The notes beneath the pieces were generated by a model. That model had not been told where the DNA came from and did not search any database. It saw only the letters and a program-made list of their open reading frames with translations. A stretch of DNA of 64,000 nucleotides from Sphagnum compactum (taxonomy: Eukaryota > Bryophyta > Sphagnopsida > Sphagnales): NCBI GenBank assembly GCA_965153455.1, contig OZ234499.1, positions 8,614,271 through 8,678,270 on the forward strand. The letters are read 5' to 3'. Position numbers and translations under genes: made by a program. This document shows positions 58,653-64,000 of the stretch, piece by piece; position 1 is the stretch's first letter, and each line of letters opens with the position of its first letter.

Positions 58653-60221
58653 AAGTTAGCTTAGGGAGGTCTAGGTCTAAGCTAAGTTGGTAGGTAGTAG
58701 GTAGGTTGACCCAAGTCAACCTAAGGTGGCAAGGTTAATTAAAAATTAAAATTTTTGAGTTTTATAACTTTGTCACTATGAAAAATTATGTCCGCGGAGA
58801 CCACACTGCCCTGCAACTAGAATTAAAAAAACACTATAACACGACTATGTTGCAACTATTTCCGCAGTAGTGCAACTTTTTTATAATTACACCTTGTAAA
58901 TATAATGAATTACTAAATAAATTTTGACATAAAAAAATAGGCTAATTATTAGGTAGTTGCAACGTAGTTGTAAATGGGTGTTTTATATGGTGATTTATAC
59001 GCATCGTATATACGGATGTGGTCAATTATGTTTGACTTTTTGAAGAGTTGCATTGTAAATGCATATTGCAATTAAGGTAGGACTATTGGAATGCAATTAC
59101 ATAGTGAACATCTACTTTGCAACTAATGCATGGCAATTAAACATGTGATCACGCCACATGTTCACATTCCCACCATCCAATAAATATGAAGCTTGCAACT
59201 AGTTTTAGCAAATGAAGCTCGTTATTGCAACCTGTTGGCTAAACCCACTACTGTGCCACTACTTGGCCACCACAGTGCCACTAGGTATTTCATATATACC
59301 ACTACAATGCCACTGTGTTGTGACATTTGGGCCATTAGGTGGCCATTATGTACCCATTATTGGGCCACTAAATAAGTATTACTTATTCACTATGCATATA
59401 AAGTGTGAATCTGCAGGCGTCAAACTTGATTACAATTCTCCATAAATTATATTAAAATATTAATATTGGATGTACATTAAGGTTTTCAAGCTTATACACC
59501 TATAATGTCTCTAATTTACATGAACAAATGTGGAATTGATAATAGCCGATTTTTTTGTCGATAACTCTTTGGCACCCACAAGGGTTGCATCTTATGGCAT
59601 TGGTAAGTGTGTCATGGGTGTGTTTAGCTATGGCACACCATCATCAATGCCATTCAAAATAACACAAGTATCTACCATGATGCGAGATGATCGAAATTCC
59701 TTTTGGACCACCACTTTCCATGAATGAGTTTTTATTAATCCATGAAGAACACTTGTTGAACTCGAGCGGGAAAAAAAAAGTTCTTCATCCTCCACCATCA
59801 TATACTGGAAATTACAATGCAATTTCATTGATACAAGTAGTTCTTGTTGACAATTACAAAACAACTTGTACCCAAGGTTGATCCAATATTTGACCCATGT
59901 AACCATTGTAGTTATGTTAGTGAGGATATAATGGTGGGCAATATCCCGAAGAGCCTGTGAAGTGACTTTCTATTCCTCTACTTTCGGTTCTATGAGGTGA
60001 TTATACTCAAAGGTACATATGTTACTGGTGAAGGAAAAATGCAAAGTGTATCTCTAGATATTAAGTAACGTATGTAGTTGAAAACATATGGTTTGTGTCC
60101 TATGCATCATTTATGAATTAGAATTGATAAATATATTCTTTAAGTTCAAAACATTCCAAATCCTAGAACTTTATGTTAAACCATCACCCGCCTAAACCAA
60201 CTTTTAAGGATTTGACATTAT
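58653..60221. other. Intergenic, nothing firmly recognised
   Basis: The TAGG/ACCTA-rich tract split by the Copia element continues to ~58735. TCCGC, TTGCAACTA and GTAGTTGCAA words at 58790-58990 hint at a decayed foldback element, but I could not define its ends. A GCCACTA/CCACTACTG-rich patch lies at 59240-59370. No gene. Confidence 0.4.
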
Positions 60222-60773
60222 GCTCAACTTGATAATAGACCTTTAGTCACTCAAAACTTTGTTCTTATCACATACGTTATCCAAATCTAGGTTGCATTAG
60301 TTCATTGGAAAGTAAACTATAAGTGCACCTGCTTACCAAATTTCAAATTTTACACCCAAATCAGTAAAAAATGTGCCATAAAACCCGAAAGGTAGAAAGT
60401 TCAACTTAACAACAAACCTCCTGTCACTCAAAACATTATTCCTATCACATACTTTATCCAAATCTAGCTTGCCTTAAGTTCATTGGAAAGCTAGTTACAA
60501 GGCATAACTGCCTACCAAATTTTAAGCTCTAGACCAAAATCAGTAAAAAGTTGTGCCATAGAACCCGAGAGGGTTTCACGGAAGCAAAAAGCTCAACTTG
60601 ATAGTAGACCTCTAGTCATTTAAAACATTGTTGCCATCCCATATTTTATTCAAATCTAGCTTGCATTAGTTCATTGGAAGACTAACTACAGGGTACACGT
60701 ACCTACTAAATCTTAAACTTTGCACTTAAATAAAAAAAAAAGTTATGCTACAAAACCCGAGAGGTCTTGTGAA
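60222..60773. repeat. Three tandem units of ~178-191 bp
   Basis: Units start at about 60222, 60400 and 60591. Each contains CTCAACTTGATAATAGACCT, then CACTCAAAACATT, CAAATCTAGCTTGCATTAG, TTCATTGGAAAG, CCTACCAAATTTTAAACTTT, an AAATCAGTAAAAA phrase, and ends with CCATAAAACCCGAGAGG. Divergence between the units is substantial but the order is kept. No frame is conserved. Confidence 0.8.
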
Positions 60774-61352
60774 TTTTTTAAAAAATTTCAGGCTTCTAAA
60801 ACTACCCCTATTCACTTCCATTTTTTCAAAGGTATTACTCATCCAATTTATTCACCCCATTTCTACCATCTATTAAGACTAATCATTTTTCTCCTCCCAA
60901 GGAAAGTTGTAGGAACAAGTTTTCTAAGATTCAAATCGAAAATAATGTCTAGAAAATAGAGACCCCAAATGATTCAAATTCGCGCTTTTAAAGAGAAGGA
61001 GAAAGGAGGAGGTGAAGGAAGACCCCAACTTGGTGGCCAATGGAACATTGTAATGCTTAATGGCCTTTGGAAGGTTCCAATGCTTAGTGGCCAATGGACG
61101 GAGAAGGAGAAGCATCCTTTTCACTTTTTTTCATTTTCCCCCCAACAAATTTTACTTAAACCTTTTTTTTCCATTGATCTTAAGGTTTTATTTTACCATG
61201 GTTCTAGACCATTACTTTGTGCCTTCCGTCCTTTTCCTTAACCTATAAACTACAACCACGCATCTTGATGTACCAAGTCCTCCACACATTCATTGTCGAG
61301 TTGATTTTGATTGAAGATTTTTTTTCCTTTCCTTGAGTTCATAGCCTCACGC
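60774..61352. other. Intergenic, possible promoter at right end
   Basis: Frames at 60969-61241 and 61060-61248 are not supported by any motif. ACCTATAAACTAC near 61240 could be a TATA box for the small frame starting at 61353. Confidence 0.35.
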
Positions 61353-61679
61353 ATGACCACGTCTTACAGGCTTCAAGCCGCACAAATGAATGAAAAATTG
61401 CCTCGGGAGTCATCCCTAGATTTCACATTGATGCAACATCCTTGTGATGAAGATTTCGAACCGTGAGAGGTGCGACCTCGTCTTGAAGTCGAACCTCCTC
61501 GAGCTTCGTATTATTGCATTTCTCCAAACTTTCGTACTTTGATGATTTTGTTACAAGTCGACCCTGCTTCTGGTGATGAACCTGAAACTGTTTACAAAAG
61601 CTTTTACAAAACTGAAAAACACTTCCATCTTTGCATGGTCTTCAATTCTTGGCGTTGGACATTATCGTTGGTTGCATAG
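61353..61679 (+). pseudogene. Small coding-like frame, unknown function, one TGA
   Basis: From ATG 61353 one frame runs 108 codons to TAG at 61679, interrupted by a TGA after PCDEDFEP (~61461). The composition is protein-like (MTTSYRLQAAQMNEKLPRES, later EVRPRLEVEPPRASYYC and QVDPASGDEPETVYKSFY), with many D/E/R and few low-complexity runs. A TATAAA-like box lies ~110 bp upstream (about 61243) and GAATAAAAAC ~160 bp downstream (about 61836), so the layout resembles a transcription unit. No family recognised. It could be a captured gene fragment or an exon of a decayed element. Confidence 0.35.
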
Positions 61680-62329
61680 TTCGATTCATTGACTGCCTCT
61701 TAATAGCAGGGTGGATTACTTAGTTCGCATCATTCGCCGCATCCTAGATTTGTTACAGTTATGAACTAGCTCTATGGCATAACCCAGGACTTAACATGTA
61801 ATTACAGCTCCTCGTATAACTTATCCATAACCTGAATAAAAACTTTACTCATCATGAAATCCATGTTGTCATTGCAACCCTATCACATTATTTATTTTAA
61901 TCGTTATGTTGTTTCAAATTAATCTTACGCTTACAATGTTTGAAAATTATTCTATCTCCATTAGACCTTTCATTAACACCCCCTCAACTGCTTCACGAAT
62001 CTCAAACATCCTTGCTTACACGACTACCCACTAAATACCATAATAAGACCAATGTTTTGCCAAACATCACGAATTTTGGTGTCTACTTCTAACCCCAACC
62101 CTATACAGATTTCCTAATCACGCAACTGAAGTTTTAAAACTATGATTACCAGCTTTTGTTGAAGAAAAAAATAAACCCTACACCTCATTCATCTAATATC
62201 GAATTTTGGAAAAAATAACCTTGCATGCAACCATGCGCACTTGTCATTCCTTATTCTAACATGAAGTTGTTGAAAACCCCTAATAACCTTACCACACCCG
62301 AATATCCTTCATGCGATTCTTAAAAATTG
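61680..62329. other. Intergenic, nothing recognised
   Basis: Contains the possible poly(A) signal at ~61836. The rest shows no motif. It may include the decayed 3' region of the minus-strand TNP2 gene to its right. Confidence 0.4.
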
Positions 62330-63203
62330 AGACTACTGCACATGGCGATGTCGGTATGGCTCACAGAGCCCGGCCCAAGTCAACTGTTTTACCAACTCCT
62401 TTGAGCACCTCCCCACTAATGCCCTCCTCCTTTTCAACATCCCACACTCGACAACTTACTGGCATGAAACCTTGCATATATTCAATGAAGAATCCCGTTG
62501 ATTCTTCCATGGCATAACTTTCAACCATGCATCCCTCGGGCCGCTTCCTACATAGACATAACCCTTTAAAACTTTGTTCATTCGTTTGATGCAATACATC
62601 CATTGAGTGCAAACAAGACCACACAAATCAAGCTTTTTGATGAGATGAATCACAAGATGTGTTATCACATCAAAAAAAAATGGGGGCATTAGCATCTCCA
62701 GCATGCAAAATGTCATTGCAACATCCTCTTTAAACATGATAATTTCATTAAGGTTTATGACTTTTGCACATATCTGTCAAAACACCCTACTTAGCCGCAA
62801 GATGGCTTTTCGGGTATTCTTTTACATGAGACCCCTTAAGCATAAAGGGATTAGGGTTTGCATGAGCACATGCCAATCATATGCTTTCATGCTAACCCAC
62901 CTCCCAATTGACACATGCTTAGCCAAAAAGGCAGAATATTCAGATGGTACCTTTAAAGATGCAAACCGGCTTTGGAAAGTTGAGAGCTCCCTCTCATTTA
63001 ACACATAATTGGCATGCGACATCATCCACCGTGATGGGTTTTGTGGGTTGCGAGTAAGCCATAGGTGCGGGTGTAGGTTTTGCACCTCCAAGTCTTGCCT
63101 CACCTCCTTGTTGTCCTTCTCACCACAAAATGATCCAAATTACATTTTCACACGCATTCTTTTTGACATGCATAATGTTTAGGCAATGCCTAATCAACAA
63201 ATC

Positions 63204-63471
63204 CTACCATAATCCATCTGTTCAAATTGATTTAGCTAATTAATCATAGTTGGTTTTGGTTCCTTTGCACAACTTCATTACAACTACAATGATATTTGCA
63301 AAACCATCTTGCAACTATGAAAATACAATTGTAGTAACATTAGTTGCAAAAAGGAGTGTTATCCAACTTATATGTATGCCATAACACAGTTAAAACTTCT
63401 TATCAACTCTGTTGCCACCTATTCACAACTCTTACACAATTTTGGGAGGGGAGTTAACATAATTTGTGTAC
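63204..63471 (-). other. Intron in the TNP2-like pseudogene
   Basis: On the minus strand the exon ends TATTTCAAG before GTACAC, and the next exon starts GATTTGTTG after GGTAG. Joining gives YFK-DLLIRHC, exactly the spacing expected for the conserved PYWK.L.IRH.LDVMH segment. It is 268 bases, GT...AG, phase 0. Confidence 0.7.
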
Positions 63472-63827
63472 CTTGAAATAGGGTAGGTCATATAGAATAG
63501 AGCTTTGTTTCACCCCATGGACCTTGGATATTCCCCCTTCTCCAATCCAATGCTCAGTCTCTATGCCCTTTGCTCCCACTTCATGGCATGTTATTATGGG
63601 GGTTTCACCCTTTTCTTCAAGATGCCCATCAAAAGCATCCTTGAACTGTGGTAATCGGTGTGGATGCTTATGTCGAAGCCACCTACAACGGCCCATATAC
63701 ACTGCCTTCCTCAAGGTTGATGAATGTCAAGATGTGGTTTCTAGCCCACATTTAGGACAAGCAATATATCCTTGGTGTGCACACCCGAATAACAAGCCAT
63801 ACCTTGGGAAATCATCAATGGTCCACA

Positions 63828-63981
63828 CATTACAACAAAAAGTGTCCCTGTATGCCAAGTGATTTTAGTGGACTTTGAATGAATTCACTGGTTGTGGTGA
63901 ACGAGGACAAGTGAAAAAGGAGTGAATTCACTGGTCTAGTGAACGAGGACTAGTGAATTGCACCCACATTTTGTAGTAATG
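63828..63981. mobile_element. CACTA-like MITE (154 bp) inside the TNP2 pseudogene
   Basis: Terminal inverted repeats are CATTACAACAAAAAGTG (63828-63844) and CACATTTTGTAGTAATG (63965-63981), complementary at 15 of 17 positions, flanked by the 3-base duplication ACA (63825-63827 and 63982-63984). Removing the insert and one ACA rejoins the host frame as RAMVM-WTIDDFPR with an intact tryptophan codon. Inside are two ~35-base direct repeats (63880-63915, 63923-63957) built on TGAATTCACTGGT and GTGAACGAGGAC. The C at position 3 of CACTA is T at both ends. Confidence 0.9.
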
Positions 63982-64000
63982 ACATGACCATGGCACGAAG

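Larger units (their letters stand above)
62330..64000 (-). pseudogene. CACTA (En/Spm) TNP2-like transposase, runs off the window
   Basis: Read on the minus strand from 64000. The frame begins RAMVM and, after a MITE insertion (63828-63981), continues WTIDDFPRYGLLFGCAHQG with YIACPKC, the TNP2 W.INDFPAYG..SGW...G..ACP.C block. AVYMGRCRWLRHKHPHR and FDGHLEEKGETP come next, then SILYDLPYFK. Across an intron (63204-63471) the frame goes on with DLLIRHCLNIMHVKKNACE. KDNKEVRQDLEVQNLHPHLW, YVLNERELSTFQSRFASLKV and DWHVLMQTLIPLCLRGLM follow. The DUF4218 part reads AILRLSRVF, ICAKVINLNEI, MFKEDVAMTFCMLE, FFFDVITHLVIHLIKKLDLC, VLKGYV and RPEGCMVESYAMEESTGFF. Stops (TGA ~63730, after LRGLM, in RVF*QI) and frameshifts show it is dead. 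CACTA transposases cut the element ends and leave 3-bp duplications. Confidence 0.9.

Noticed and set aside
61450-61470. GGTTCGAAATC on the minus strand, tRNA-like
   Set aside because: No A box or cloverleaf on that strand. It lies inside a protein-like frame.
1-64000. CRISPR arrays, bacterial operons or prophage
   Set aside because: No regularly spaced palindromic repeats with unique spacers and no bacterial gene organisation. All evidence points to plant nuclear DNA.

Overview
The window looks like nuclear DNA from a land plant with a large, repeat-filled genome. Most of it is AT-rich and non-coding. It holds one convincing cellular gene, an AP2/ERF transcription factor of the RAP2.4 type, and decayed plant-type transposons: Copia with an initiator-tRNA-Met primer site, CACTA/TNP2, Harbinger, hAT, L1-like LINEs and LINEs with a restriction-like endonuclease (RLE). 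The low gene density would suit a gymnosperm or fern, but the sequence alone does not fix the species.

Layout. 1-8.7 kb: AT-rich DNA with a ~105-bp tandem repeat (2.4-2.8 kb) and an unrecognised coding-like stretch (3.46-4.64 kb, minus). 8.74-9.05 kb: L1-type reverse transcriptase piece. 9.9-11.5 kb: a hairpin-forming repeat and a cluster of GGTATTGCAA motifs. 12.3-14.8 kb: an A-rich tract interrupted by a GC-rich ~985-bp RLE-LINE tail (12854-13838). 14.9-16.84 kb: decayed C-terminal half of an L1-like LINE. 19.2-19.9 kb: more copies of the hairpin repeat. 20.07-24 kb: the AP2/ERF gene, with a palindromic promoter element, an AUG-free leader of about 0.7 kb, an intronless 578-codon frame and a downstream ~65-bp tandem array.

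24.7-41 kb: a duplicated segment split by a SINE-like insert, further repeat clusters, two foldback MITEs (30450-30568 and 35135-35283), a tandem array built on a GGTACC-centred palindrome (35.1-36.7 kb) and weak remains of an LTR element. 41.27-44.54 kb: a plus-strand hAT-like transposase pseudogene split by a minus-strand RLE-type LINE. 47.2-48.3 kb: 5'-truncated Copia copy. 50.58-51.03 kb: Harbinger transposase relic. 52520-58647: a structurally complete Copia element with both LTRs, primer site, polypurine tract and a perfect ATCTT target duplication, disabled by three in-frame TGA codons and a frameshift. 60.2-60.8 kb: three ~185-bp tandem units. 62.33-64 kb: a minus-strand TNP2 (CACTA) pseudogene with one intron, itself hit by a 154-bp CACTA-like MITE whose removal restores the transposase reading frame.

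The parts do not form one pathway. The window records one regulatory gene surrounded by layers of mobile DNA. In-frame stops in several elements (CGA to TGA, CAG to TAG) fit decay of methylated cytosines, the usual fate of silenced plant transposons. The strongest leads are the GC-rich RLE fragment, the MITE-in-transposase footprint, the nested hAT/LINE locus and the unusual leader, promoter palindrome and tandem array around the AP2/ERF gene.
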